DNA of 64,000 bases. It comes from Collybia mongolica. Taxonomy: Eukaryota > Basidiomycota > Agaricomycetes > Agaricales > Clitocybaceae. The stretch lies in NCBI GenBank assembly GCA_013420905.1, contig JAAXNY010000004.1, positions 4,526,001 through 4,590,000 of the forward strand. The letters are read 5' to 3'. The position numbers and the translations under genes are program-made. The notes beneath the pieces were generated by a model. The model ran no database searches, was not told the origin of the DNA, and was given only the letters and a program-made list of their open reading frames with translations. This document shows positions 48,532 to 59,247 of the stretch, in pieces; within the stretch, counting starts at the first letter, position 1, and every line of letters begins with the position of its first letter.

Positions 48532-50329
48532 TCACCCGTGCCAACTCTTCAACTTCCCCATCAAGTACCCCATAAACTCATGATCATACGCAACGCACTC
48601 CATCCTCAGCAGTCCCAGTTGCTACCACCCCCCCCCCACACACCAAACCGTCAGCGCCAGAAACGCAAAACGAACGGGACAACCGCTGAAAAAAAAAAAA
48701 GAAAAAAAAAACAAGCTCACCTCATCGCCCTGCTCCAGCGCCTCGATTATATCCGCACGCGTCAGCGCGCCCGTGCCCTCTTTCCGCGCCGCGATACGCG
48801 CGCGCATCTCCGGGTACGGATCCCACGTCTTCACATCGACCGTCCGCGCCCACGCATCCTTGACCTACCGCCACACTCCCGTCACCAACCACAACCAACA
48901 CATCACACCCCCCCCCCCCCAAAAAAAAAAAAGAAGAGTTGGGGGGGGGGGGGCAAACAAACAACTCACCTCCCTCATCTGCGCCCCAAACACCGCCGCA
49001 GGCAGCACGCCCACATGCTCCGTCCTATACTCCCCCATATACTCCCACACCGGGTCCGGGCGCACCCGCACGCGCGCAAACACCGTGAACGCGCCGACCA
49101 CGTCCGTGCGCGAGCACAGCATCACGCCGGGGCGGCCGGGGTGCGCGGGCGCGTCGGGGTTGTTGTCCAGCGTCGGGAAGAGGATCTGCCGGTTGCGGTA
49201 GTTCGAGCTCGTCCGGAGCGTCTGCGAGTTCCCGCCGAGTGTCTGGCTGATGAAGGTGCGTTTTAGCAGGGCGGGGGGCGGCGCGGGGGTGATGGTGAGC
49301 GGGGCGCAGGTGCCGAGGTATTTGGAGAGGTGGTGGCTCGGGAGGATGAGGCTGTCTGCTTCGACTTTGAGGCCTTCGCGCTGGGGGTGTGGGCGGTGGG
49401 TTAGGGATGGATGAGCGGGGATTTTTTTTCACGCACACGTTTGGCGAAGAATCGCGGGGGGGCGGAGGTGCTGGCTTTTGGTTGGGCGGGGAATGTGGGG
49501 GCACGGATGGTTAGCCGCCTTTCGTTGCCCTTCTTCGGGGGTGTTATGTCGGGCGAGGGTATGGGGCGTGCGGCGGCCTGGGTGGTTTTCGCGTCACTGA
49601 AGGCGGCGGCGAATGATATGGGAAACGTACCGGGGAAGAAGACGAATCGTTCTGCTGCGCCCGGGACGACGGTGTTCGGTTCCCGATCCTGGTTGGTTTC
49701 TTGACCTTTGTCGTTGGTGGTTCTGCGTCGTCGACGGTGTCGATGGCGCGTTTATTCCGCGATGTATAGGCAATAGGCGTTTCCTGGGAGGTAGATGATT
49801 CAGTTGAAGAGCTCGAATTCCGAGAAAGGCGTGATTGGGTTCCCTATGTGTTGTATCAGAATAGAAAGGAGTAAAGGGGCGGGCGGTGTGTGGTTAACCT
49901 GACGCGACACACCTTGGGTAGTGAAGGGGCGGTAATACTAACTGCTCCTGTTTCCATGTCTTCCTCGACTTCAGTAACGTCCGTCGTTCCCGCCAGTGAG
50001 GCCCCGGCAGTTCCTTTGTACGAACCGGCAGTTTCAGCAGCTTTCGAAGGTAATGGAGGAGCCTGGGAGATACATAAATCAGCCGATAGATAACCCGAGC
50101 CCACTAGCAGACACAGATCGCCCCTCCTCACCTCCATCCTCGACAACTTCCTCTTCAGATCCCCATTCTGAATCTCTAGATCCTCCGCCTGGCTCTCCAG
50201 AACGCTGACCTTGCTGCGGAACGCCCTGACCTCGTTTCGGAACCTGTCCCTCTCCTCGCGTATGGCTTCGTTCTCGCTTTCGAGCTGTGTTATTTGCAGG
50301 CGGAGCGCTGCGATTGACTCGCGCTCCAT
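48532..50329 (-). CDS. DUF6697-like paralogue C, apparently intact
   Basis: Starts MERESIAALRLQITQLESEN. A continuous coiled coil follows (RDRFRNEVRAFRSKVSVLE, then LEIQNGDLKRKLSRME). Next is a Pro/Ala/acidic linker (VTEVEEDMETGAV), then the domain: LKVEADSLILPSHHLSKYL, TFISQTLGGNSQTL, QILFPTLDNNPDAPAHPGRP, GVMLCSRTDVVGAFTVF, VWEYMGEYRTEHVG, VKDAWARTVDVKTWDPYPEM, RARIAARKEGTGALT and ADIIEALEQGDE. It ends LGLLRMECVAYDHEFMGYL...SWHG. The intron at 48865-48969 contains a C13/G13 hairpin. The coiled coil suggests self-association; function is unknown. Alone of the three copies it has no visible lesion, so it is likely the functional one. Confidence 0.7.
48908..48953. repeat. C13-A12-G13 hairpin-capable tract inside an intron
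   Basis: Plus strand: 13 C, 12 A, GAAGAGTT, then 13 G. The C and G runs are fully complementary. The tract fills the middle of a 105-nt intron of DUF6697-like paralogue C. On the transcript, C13 precedes a U-rich run and G13. Confidence 0.95.
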
Positions 50330-51151
50330 GAGGGCCTCGCTGGAGGCTGCTGTGTTTGAGTTGGGATGCGTGCGGGAGGGTCCCTTGGGTGGGACGTGGG
50401 AAGCGTCCGGAGGGACCGTTGTCCAAAAAGACCTTCCGAATTCTTTCCCACGGAGTTTTCGCGTGGCCCCAATTTTGGCCCTAACTTTTGATTTGTTGTG
50501 TACCTATTTTGGCTCTGCCAACAAGACATCACCCTCAGTACCCAGCCAGTGCCTAGTGCGAGATTTTGACAGGCTCAAAACCAGCTCAAATTCTTGCGTT
50601 TTTGGATAGTGTCAAGAATTGTGGCTATTTTTACTGAGCAGCATCGGCTACCGACATCAGCCTCTTCCCCGAGTCACCGAATCCTTAATCGACAAGCACC
50701 AGTAAAGAACGTCTCTTAGTCGAAGAATGGGGTTCTCCATGCACTACATGAAATGCCCCATTCTGCAGACCGACGAGGAACCCCGTAAACTATGTAAAAG
50801 TATACACAATGAACAATTTTATCAACATAGACACAACTGGGAGTGGAGAATAAGAAGGCTCAATAATTGATCTGGGACCTACATATGAAGGATGGGGTTT
50901 TCTATGTACTGCGCTGCCAGTATCTAAAGTACATAAAAAACACCCCATTCCTATAAATGTTGATCAACAAGGAAACCCAGGAAACATATAATAGTACACG
51001 CAATGATCGCATAGCTGCCATCGCAAGGTCGGATCCAGAAAAGAAGGAACAACCGAAACCTCACACAGCGCCCAAGTACAAACCTTTCTTCCCCAACCCG
51101 CACCCCAACACAGCACAGCCCCGAGCACCACAAACGCAGAAACCCACCAAC
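50330..51151. other. Intergenic region between paralogue C and the small hydrophobic protein
   Basis: No gene seen. It holds two related hairpin repeats (50726-51007). The region just upstream of 50329 is the promoter side of DUF6697-like paralogue C. Confidence 0.5.
50726..51007 (+). repeat. Two related hairpin repeats in direct orientation
   Basis: Copy 1 (about 50724-50812) has arms AGAATGGGG and CCCCATTCT around a 22-nt middle. Copy 2 (about 50890-51007) has longer arms, ATGGGGTTTTCTATGTACT at 50892-50910 and AGTACATAAAAAACACCCCAT at about 50929-50948. After each hairpin both copies share GACCAACGAGGAA-like, AAACTATGTAA-like and AGTATACACAATGA-like words in order. The pair looks like a duplicated small fold-back element. 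Confidence 0.65.
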
Positions 51152-51715
51152 TCATTCCTTATCTCCCTTGTCCGACTCCTCAATCGCCCCGCCAAGCTTC
51201 CCGAAGGTCAAAAGGTCGCCCAGCCCCTTAACGACCGACCCCGCCCCATAGATGATCGCCCCCGCCGCAAAGATCGCCGCCCCCGCCAGCAAAAACGGTG
51301 TCGCAAGCAGCAGCACCAGGCCCTTGACGACATCATTCGCCATAATGTCCCGCTCCTTCTTCCCCGCCTTGGCAAACTTCTCAGCCTTATCGCCCCACTC
51401 CTTTTTCACGTCCGGGTCGGGGTGCGTCGCCTCGAGCTGGCGCATGACCGTCACAACACCTGCTGTTGTGGATGCGATGGCGGTCGTGTCCGCCGTTTTC
51501 CCGGCTTGGCCGTAGGCTTCCATTGCGACTCTGAGCGATTCCAGATTGGTTTTCCACTGCGCTTCGATGGCTTTGGGGTTTTCGTTGCCCTGCTTTGGGG
51601 TGTATGCGGGAGGGCTTATCTCCAACTCTGTAGCCAGAGCGGGAGGAGCCGCGGGGGGTGCTTCGGGCTCGTTTTGCGTCTTCTTCGAGTTCTTTTTACG
51701 GCCTTTCTTTGCCAT
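51152..51715 (-). CDS. Small protein with hydrophobic glycine-rich C-terminal segment
   Basis: A single-exon 187-residue frame, MAKKGRKKNSKKTQNEPEAP..., starting with a very basic stretch and then a Pro/Ala linker. The middle is helical: AQWKTNLESLRVAMEAYGQA, then TVMRQLEATHPDPDVKKEWG. Near the end is a long hydrophobic block, VVKGLVLLLATPFLLAGAAI followed by FAAGAIIYGAGSVVKGLG. Glycine/alanine spacing there suggests a hairpin that dips into or crosses a membrane. The tail is acidic (EESDKGDKE). It is paralogous to the broken gene at 58481-59247 over the last 70 residues. Function unknown; membrane association is inference. Confidence 0.7.
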   Translation of the reverse strand: MAKKGRKKNSKKTQNEPEAPPAAPPALATELEISPPAYTPKQGNENPKAIEAQWKTNLESLRVAMEAYGQAGKTADTTAIASTTAGVVTVMRQLEATHPDPDVKKEWGDKAEKFAKAGKKERDIMANDVVKGLVLLLATPFLLAGAAIFAAGAIIYGAGSVVKGLGDLLTFGKLGGAIEESDKGDKE

Positions 51716-52239
51716 GGTGGTTGATGTAAACGACTTGTTGATATGTGCGTAGAGAGTTTGGGTGTGAAGCAGTTGATCGTTGGGGTTGGGCTGTTGAGAG
51801 GGTGGGAAGCGGACGAGGACGGCACGTTATAGGAACGATAGGCGCCCAACAGCCTCGTTTTTGTGCTGCTCGTGACCTTCAAATGCCATTACGGGAAGGA
51901 AGCGCGTCCGGATTTGTAGCTGTTAGTGGGTAGAGTTAATCGGCTTTTTATAGAAACGATGTGGATAGATTGGATCATGATGGGGCATGTACGAAGCCGA
52001 CGAAACCTAAACGGGTAGTATTATAGATGGGTTAGCAGGGAAACGTTAACAATAATAATCGCTCGTGCTCAAAGGAAGAAAAAAAAATATGAACAAGCCC
52101 TTTACCGCCGGTCCCTTTATATACATGCCCCCTTGAAACGCCACACTTACTATGCAGTTCCCACATCCACATTTTCCGTCCCGGATCGATCGACAAGTTA
52201 ACATTGCTTCACGCACACCTCCCTCGGTAGGGAAAACAT
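51716..52239. other. Intergenic, promoter side of the small protein gene and 3' flank of ALDH
   Basis: No gene seen. The 3' end of the minus-strand ALDH lies at 52240. Confidence 0.5.
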
Positions 52240-54710
52240 AACTACAATATTTGGCCGATATTGACATGAATCCCCTTCACCTGCGTATACCTACCACCCC
52301 AAAATCAGCCACACATCTAAGAAGTAACAACACGGAAGAACGAACGTATCAAGAGCATATTCCCCCAGCTCACGCCCCATCCCACTCTGCTTGTACCCTC
52401 CAAAAGGGACACACACCTCTCCCGATCCGGCGCAATTTACCTAAAAGGCAAAGCAAAACAGCTTCAGTCGACGAAACACGAACGCAAGTTGGTCCCGGAA
52501 CGCACCCACGCCGTCCCCGCCTCCAAGCTATGGGCCACGCGGAGTGCTCTGCTGAGGTTCTCTGAGAAGACGCTGCAGGCGAGGCCGTAGGTCGTGTTAT
52601 TAGCGGCCTCGACCACCTCTTCCATGGGGGGGTTGCATCAGACCAGGTAAAGATAACATGAAAGTGGCGAGACCCACCCTCCTCGGTCTTAAACTTGATA
52701 AGAGCAGCAACGGGCCCGAAGATTTCCTCCTGAACGATCTTCATGTCGGGCCGCGTCTCTGTGAAAATAGTAGGCTGGATGAAGTACCCCTCCTGGCCGT
52801 GGCGTTCTCCGCCAACGTGAACCGTCGCGCCTTGGGCTTTGCCAGAGTTGATGTACCCCATGACGCGCTGATAAGTATTTTTTTATGAATCAAAACTGGG
52901 GTCGAATGGAAGGCGGGGAGACACGAACGTCAAACTGCGTTTGGGAAACCTGGGGCCCGTGCTGTGTGCCGGGCGTGAATGGGTCCCCGGTGGCGGCGCC
53001 TAGTCCTTGAGCGATCACGCTGAATTTTTCGAGGAAGTCGTTGTAGATCCCTTCTTGCACGAAGATGCGCGAGCCGGCGGTGCATGCTTGACCTAAACGG
53101 CGTTTCAGACGAAATGAACCTGAATATTACAAACCAACTAGGGTCGTATCCTACCCATATTGAAACTGGACAACAAGATATAAACTTGGGTTCCGAGAAG
53201 TAGACTGGCGAGAAGCTTACAAGATACCATGCGCGGCCCATTTTACAGCTTGATCGACGTCTGCGTCATCAAAGACGATAGTCGGGCTCTTCCCCCCCAA
53301 CTCCAAAGTGACGACTTTGAGGTTACTCTCGGCGGATGCTTTGAGGACCTTGCGGCCCGTGAGGGTGCTCCCTGTGAATGCGACTTTCTCAATGAGGGGG
53401 TGTTCGCTGATCGCTTGGCCGACGGTATTGCCTGAGACGGTAGATCTAATGATATGTGTGTGGCTCTGAGATGATGGAACGTACCGTAACCGTTGACGAT
53501 GTTAACGACGCCTGGAGGAAAACCGGCTTCGTTGATGAGGTCTGCTAGGCGTAATGCCGTGAGGGGCGTGATTTCTGATGGCTGGTAGGTTTTTCGTTTT
53601 CATAAGCCTTGTCTTCCTGTGGGGGATGGTCCTGGATTGATCGACTTACCTTTAGTACGATCGTGTTCCCCGTTGCGAGTGCGGGACCGATTTTCCACGA
53701 AACCATTCCCTTGTGTGTTGTGAGTTTTATGCTTTCAACGAAACGAGGATGCACGTACGAGGGGGAAATTCCAAGGTACGATTTGACCCTATAATGGGAG
53801 ACGACATGATTCATTAAACTTGTAGAACGAACGCGAATGCCCATACCACCACGCCGTACGGCTCATGTCGAGTGTAAGCCAATTTCTTGTCATTCGTCTA
53901 TGGTCCGGTCAATTCGTTTGAAGCATTTTTGGATGACGCAGGTTATACTATATACCTCGATGGTTTTCCCCTGGACCTTGTCTGCCCAACCGGCATAGTA
54001 GCGAAGCACGGCGATGGTGGACCCGACGTCCACCTGTTTAGCGCTAGCCCAGACTTTACCTGCGCAAAGCCGTTATCACGACAATATGTATCAACTTTAC
54101 GCCACATACCGACATCAAGCGCTTCAAGAGCAGCAAGTTCATCCATGTCCCTTTCCAGGAGGTCCGCGAGCTTGTTCAACAATTTTCCCCGGGTGACGCC
54201 GGGGCATTTCAGCCCCCATACTGTTTTATACGCCTAAAGTCGTTGCGGTGTAGGTCAAGCCTCTTCTATGTGACGCAGTGAAAAAACTCACTTGTTTCGC
54301 AGCGTTGACGGCAATATCGACATCTTTTGAAGACCCAGCAGCGACTGACGTAATCACTTTTCCGGTTGCTGGAAATTTTCCCACCATCGATACCCTCTAC
54401 CCACCACAATCGATAACAGCACTCACCTGGATTGATGACCCTATGCCACACGAATGTCTATAAAGCCTACCGGGAAATATCCAATTAGGGGTGGACGTAC
54501 TCGATTGTTCCTTTTTCGACAGGATCCACCCATTGGCCGTTTATGAATAGCCTACCAATCGCGACAAAGATTAAGATCAGAGAACATGATAACTAAACTT
54601 AACCCCAAAGAAGGATCAAGGACTTCCTCGATGCCAACATACCCAGTATGAAACGTAGACGTCCCTTTGTAGGCCGGAGTGTCGAAGGTGTAGGTGAAAG
54701 TACCGGGCAT
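52240..54710 (-). CDS. Aldehyde dehydrogenase (NAD(P)+), intact paralogue
   Basis: Starts [16 protein letters not shown]. Family blocks: [53 protein letters not shown]-type start of the next exon, [73 protein letters not shown] (Glu), [18 protein letters not shown] (Cys), [42 protein letters not shown] and [18 protein letters not shown]. It ends [15 protein letters not shown]. Exon structure matches the 35.9 kb gene, including a 14-nt micro-exon at 54427-54440. TATATAAG lies about 75 nt upstream of the ATG. About 500 residues, no lesion seen. The three ALDH copies differ enough to be older duplicates rather than a fresh tandem. Confidence 0.9.
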
Positions 54711-54782
54711 GTCGGAAAAGCACTGGGACGTAGGGCCGGATCGCAAGGTATACGGGGAGATTTTTCTCGCAATTCGTCAGCT

Positions 54783-54790
54783 TATATATC
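54783..54790 (-). promoter_or_regulatory. TATA box of the 52.2-54.7 kb ALDH gene
   Basis: TATATAAG on the minus strand, about 75 nt upstream of the start codon at 54710, the usual distance range for fungal TATA promoters. Confidence 0.5.
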
Positions 54791-56396
54791 TGATATCGCG
54801 CGCCAGGCGTCCTATTGGGTTCATCCGAAAAGACTTGGTACGGCATGGGTCGGATAAAGATTTCTGATGCCCCCCACGCGGGCTGATGAAGGACGAGATC
54901 AAAAAGCCTCTCCAAGCCAATCAGCAATCAGACAAGTGGCGCGAGATGACCTCCGGTGGACAGTTCTCCCGTTAAAGCAGCTCGTTGGCCCCTTTGCCTC
55001 CTTTTGCATACATACCACCGTTGGGCAGTCGTGGGTTCCTGGAGAGCCCCGGGGTCCGGGAATCCGCCAGCCGGCGGGTTGGGTGACGGCCTGTCATTAT
55101 CGAGGGACGACGAAAGTTGATGCGTCGTGATAATGATCGGTGTACACCTTCGAATACACGTTCATGTCCGTCCGCAACCCCGCGCGAGGAGCTTTTGAAT
55201 CGAATTCTTTTCTCTGCTTGGTCGATGTGAAGCTATTTATAGAATTATCTTATCCAAATAATCTAACTTGAAGCGGAACAAGTCGTCACGCGGAATATGC
55301 CTCCCGGGCTTCGAGGACAGGTCATTTATCCGGGTGTGGTGGATGATCCCTTGCAGCCTCCGGAACTAATGACAGGATCTGGCGAAGTTGGGACTCAATC
55401 AACGGTTGTCACAAGTCGGATAAGTTTCTCTCCCGGATGACCATCACCTTGTCTCTGGGTTGATATCGATGCACTTGCTTGACGGCGTTCTACCTGCTTA
55501 AAGTAGCTTATTGCATTTCTCCTCCGAGTCGGCGTATTGCATGATACATTTGGCGGCATCCGGCCTGCGTCCATTTATCATTAGAATGGAGTGGGGAAGC
55601 AGAGGTGAGAACGTTTGAGTGAGTATTTATTGTACGAATGAGTTCAAGCGCTTAGGAGACGCCTGTGGGCTTCGTCATGAACTAATTTTGAATCGCGTCT
55701 ACACGGGGGGTACGCGTGCCAACCAAAACCTGACCTTCTAGAGATGCCTATCACTGTCACGATGCCCGTAGCATACCCAGATATAGTTATACACATGTTA
55801 AAGCTACACAAGGTGACGCCATTGAGCTTGGCACATTGCTAAGACGGGCGAGGGCAACACCATCAACAGCCCACTTAACAGCCTGATCAAGGTCCGTATT
55901 GTTGATGATCATTAGACCGGTCCTCCAATCTCGAAGGTGCGGTCCTTTACGTTGATCCCAGGATCTTTCCTTCACCCCCTATTTGTTTAACGTATTTTCG
56001 GAGGGTGTTTGGATGGTCGTCGATTGGCTGTCCCGACGTATACCTGAACCAATCGCGGTGAGGGTAAACATTTCAGCAGTGAGTGTTTTGCCGTACTTAT
56101 GTATGAGATTGCTACAATGAAAAGAAAATGAAAGAAATCAACCTGAACCTGAGATTTCAGGCCGGTCGTAGCGGGGTTTGACATTGGTATCATTAGTACC
56201 TTGAAATTTCTCTACGTACGACAAACACATTCTCTGGGAGTGGTAACTACAGCGTTGGCGTTCAAACGGTTTTGTAAGCTGTTTTAGGCTGTTGTGTGAA
56301 ACCACATACGGGTAGATTGTCACACCGAAGAAAAAGTAGGCGCGAGGTACTCGCCGGTCCTTTACGCCATATATCGAAAAACCACAAGTCTAACCA
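54791..56396. other. Intergenic region with an ALDH relic
   Basis: Only the ALDH relic at 55859-55953 is recognisable. The rest shows no gene or repeat I could support. Confidence 0.5.
55859..55953 (-). pseudogene. Aldehyde dehydrogenase relic
   Basis: VKDRTFEIGGPV corresponds to the conserved [11 protein letters not shown] block (catalytic Glu still present). After a frame slip, MIINNTDLDQAVKWAVDGV corresponds to [20 protein letters not shown] of the paralogues. Nothing else of the gene survives nearby, so this is a remnant of a fourth copy. Confidence 0.7.
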
Positions 56397-57581
56397 TCAA
56401 AGCTTCGAAATGACCTTCAAAGGCGCGAATTTCGGACTTTGCTTTGCCTTCATCGCCTTCAAGTTATTCGCAATATCCTGGACAGTGTTAGCATCATCCA
56501 CCCCGCACAAAAACAATGCTCACTTCGGTCATGAGGGCAGCCCCATTCCACGCTCCCGTATACTGCAGGTTCTCTGCCACCCTGTAAGCAGCATCTATAA
56601 AACACCTTGTCGTTGAAATGGGGTCTGACGTACGTGTGGTCTCTTGAGTGAGTTATGAGATGCTTGGCGCCAGAAACGGCCACGGGGCTCTTCGATGCGA
56701 TGACTTTTGCTAGGTCTAACGCGGCGGCGACGACTTCGTCTCGACCTCCTTGGACTATTTTAGAGACAAGGCCAAGTTTGTCGGCCTCCGCAGCGGAGAA
56801 ATTGCGCCCTGTATATGTCAACTCGCGTACAAGAGACTGGTTCCCCGTGATCTTTGGGAGATACGCGAGGGTTCCCACATCCGGAGCGAGCCCAATATCA
56901 ACTTCCTAACGTCCAGAAAAAAAAAAAGTCAGGAGCTGATACTCTGTTATGGTTCAGTTGGTACCTTGATGGAAAATGAGGTGTTCGAAGCTGCATAACG
57001 GATATCACACGCAGAAATAAGATCGACGCCGAGTCCAACGACGAGGCCATGTACGGCGACGATAACTGGGAATGGACACCGTTCCGGGGCCCCTATTGCC
57101 TGTTGGAACTCGAGCAACACCTTTCGCATAGCCAGAGATGCCCTCGCGGCGTCTTGTGACGAGTCTGTGGCCGCCTCACCCAGTCCGGCAGCAGCGGCCA
57201 CTAATTAATATTGTGATCAGTAGATCTTTGTGTATAGGATGTGAATGTAAACGCACGATCTAGCCCCGCTGTGAAGAGCTTCGGAATACTGGATGATACA
57301 ACTACCGCGCGGATATCAGAGGGTTGTTCAGCTAGTGCTTCAAACAGTTTGCCGTATTCTCGCCAGTACCTTGATGGGATTCATGATTATACGGGCAGTA
57401 CGAGATAGGGTGGCTTACTCGGAAGAAAAGGCATTCACCGGCGTCCTGTCAAGCGAAGTTCCAGTTGGTCCCAAGCACACGTGGAGGCATTTTCGACGTA
57501 CCGCGACAGCTCAATGTGCCATACGTAAGGGAACGGTTCCGAGACTTTGAGCCATTTTGTACTATAGGTGGCTGCTGCCAT
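56397..57581 (-). CDS. Delta(3,5)-delta(2,4)-dienoyl-CoA isomerase-like, peroxisomal
   Basis: A crotonase-fold enzyme that shifts double bonds in dienoyl-CoA during beta-oxidation of unsaturated fatty acids. Starts MAAATYSTKWLKVSEPFPYV. Short exons join LSR to TPVNAFSSE and YWREYGKLFEALAEQPSDIR (N-terminal block), then VVVSSSIPKLFTAGLD, PFPVIVAVHGLVVGLGVDLI, SACDIRYAASNTSFSIK and EVDIGLAPDVGTLAYLPKIT. The Asp of ACDIRYA, the Glu of KEVDIG and the Asp of APDVG match the three acidic residues specific to the ECH1 isomerase type, rather than a hydratase. It continues ITGNQSLVRELTYTGRNFS and LAKVIASKSPVAVSGAKHLI. It ends KFAPLKVISKL; the final SKL is a canonical type 1 peroxisomal targeting signal. 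About 290 residues, normal for the family. No lesion seen. Confidence 0.9.
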
Positions 57582-58480
57582 AATTGCTAGCTTTCAGTGT
57601 GCAAGTGGAAGAAAAACGGCTTGAAGGTCAGGAATTTTGGGACCACATGTTACCTGGTTCTGCCGGTAAACAAGGGACCCGGACCGGTGTAAAACTGAAA
57701 GGCACACTTGATCACATGATTTGACGCGTACGAAACATGTATAAACAGTATGATTTGTCTCATCCGATATCACCCTTGCCTCGAAACTCGCCCAACATAC
57801 ATATCCATTTGTTGGCAAACAGTTTTCTTCTGAAATTTGCGACATGGGTCCATGGAGCCCCATTTATAACCCTTCGACCTCCCACACTATATTCTCGGAT
57901 AATTACCAGTCATTCAGCTGTTCACGCCACTTCCTGAAACCTTACCGCCCTCACAGGCTCGAGAGGAACCCGTGTCGGACTTAACTGGAAATCCATTGTG
58001 GACCTGCTTCTGGGCTCATATTATTCTTCTGATAGGAATCAAATCCTAGGAATCAATCAGTGCAACTCATCTCTATCACATCCCAAAAAGTCTTCGCAAC
58101 CTTTGGCCAAGCGACGAGCTTTTTCCTTTTTGCTATACTCTACTAGCTCATGCCAGAAACACTTACAAGCTCCTGGGCAGCGCTTGATACGTCGAGCTAA
58201 CTTGTCCGTTCAATTGCGTCTCCCGATTCTCCGTCTGGTTTTACGTGATAATGGGGATCGTTCGGTCCATCTTCACCAGTAAACCTAATCCCGGAGCGTA
58301 TGGCAGAGTCGAAGGAGAAGAAAGTTTGCTGTTTTTCCAACGATATAAATACGGTAGAAAATGGGGACGCGAGAGGCTGAAAGTACGATCAGTGGCTACG
58401 TTGGGCTATCCAGGATGTAGAAGGGGGTAGAAGCTTCACATATCCCATTGAGGGCCCTTTATATCGCTCATATTCTCGGA
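57582..58480. other. Intergenic, no supported gene
   Basis: Short open frames on the plus strand (57998-58430) have no recognisable features. Nothing else supported. Confidence 0.5.
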
Positions 58481-59247
58481 TCAGGCCTTCAAGTTCCCAT
58501 TACTGCGTTCCGAACCGATGTTGCTTTCGTCGGGCGCTGCATTGCTACCATCCCTCGAACTGCTAGCAATAGCACCAGACACTTTATCGGGCCCTCTTTT
58601 AACAAAATCGCCCACCCCCATCAGCAACCCACCTGTGCCGTGTACGATTCCTCCAGCAATTGAAAGGGCCGTCCCCGCAACGTGAAATGGAATCGATAAC
58701 ACTCCGATCACTATACTTCCGACCTCCTTTGTAATCCCCTTTCTCGCAGAATTCGCCGCGCGAATAAATTATCTGCCCTCTTGTGCCACTCCCTCTTTGA
58801 CCTTGTGATCGCTTTGACTGTCTCCTACGTTGCGCATGGTGGAGGCTACCCTCTGGGCTTCCCCCTCAGTTGCAGTGGCATCACCCCGCTGCTCCACCTC
58901 GTTGTAAACGGTCATTTGGTTTTGATCATCAAGGCATTCTCGCAAGACTTTATCGTAGGACGGGTAAGAATCTATCATTGCTGCGGCAGAGCCTGTTTGA
59001 AAAAAGTTTGGAAGCGTATGTGATGGTCAGCGAGTAAGCTGTGAATTAGGAGGAACAAACGTGACTTCATGTGGGACCCCATTCCGGTGTCGGCTGTGGT
59101 TGAAACGCGCACAGCCGCGCGAAGTGCATGTAACGAATGTCTTACTGCAGGACCCCACCCCGTTTCTTCGTACTGGCGTGTCATCCGCATTGACTGGCAA
59201 CCGTTCGGTATGACCCTAGCTTTGCGGGCTAGCTTGACAAAGCCCAT
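58481..59247 (-). pseudogene. Nonsense-interrupted paralogue of the 51.2 kb small hydrophobic protein
   Basis: The first exon starts MGFVKLARKARVIPNG. After an intron the second reads AMIDSYPSYDKVLRECLDDQ, then VKEGVAQEGR, where a TAA stops it. The same frame continues without a gap: FIRAANSARKGITKEVGSIV, then IGVLSIPFHVAGTALSIAGG and IVHGTGGLLMGVGDFVKRG. This lines up with DVKKEWGDKAEKFAKAGKKE and the hydrophobic block of the 51.2 kb protein. A single change (TAA from AAA or GAA) would explain the stop. The tail is Ser-rich, ending SNGNLKA. The initial part is less certain, and an unseen intron could remove the stop. Confidence 0.55.

Noticed and set aside
48538..49266. Plus-strand open frame of 242 codons
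   Set aside because: It is antisense to DUF6697-like paralogue C. The predicted peptide is Pro/His/Arg/Lys-rich low complexity, arising from the C and A runs, while the minus strand has conserved blocks and splice sites.
50957..51724. Plus-strand open frame of 255 codons
   Set aside because: It is antisense over its length to the single-exon small protein gene (51152-51715), whose paralogue at 58.5 kb confirms the minus-strand reading.
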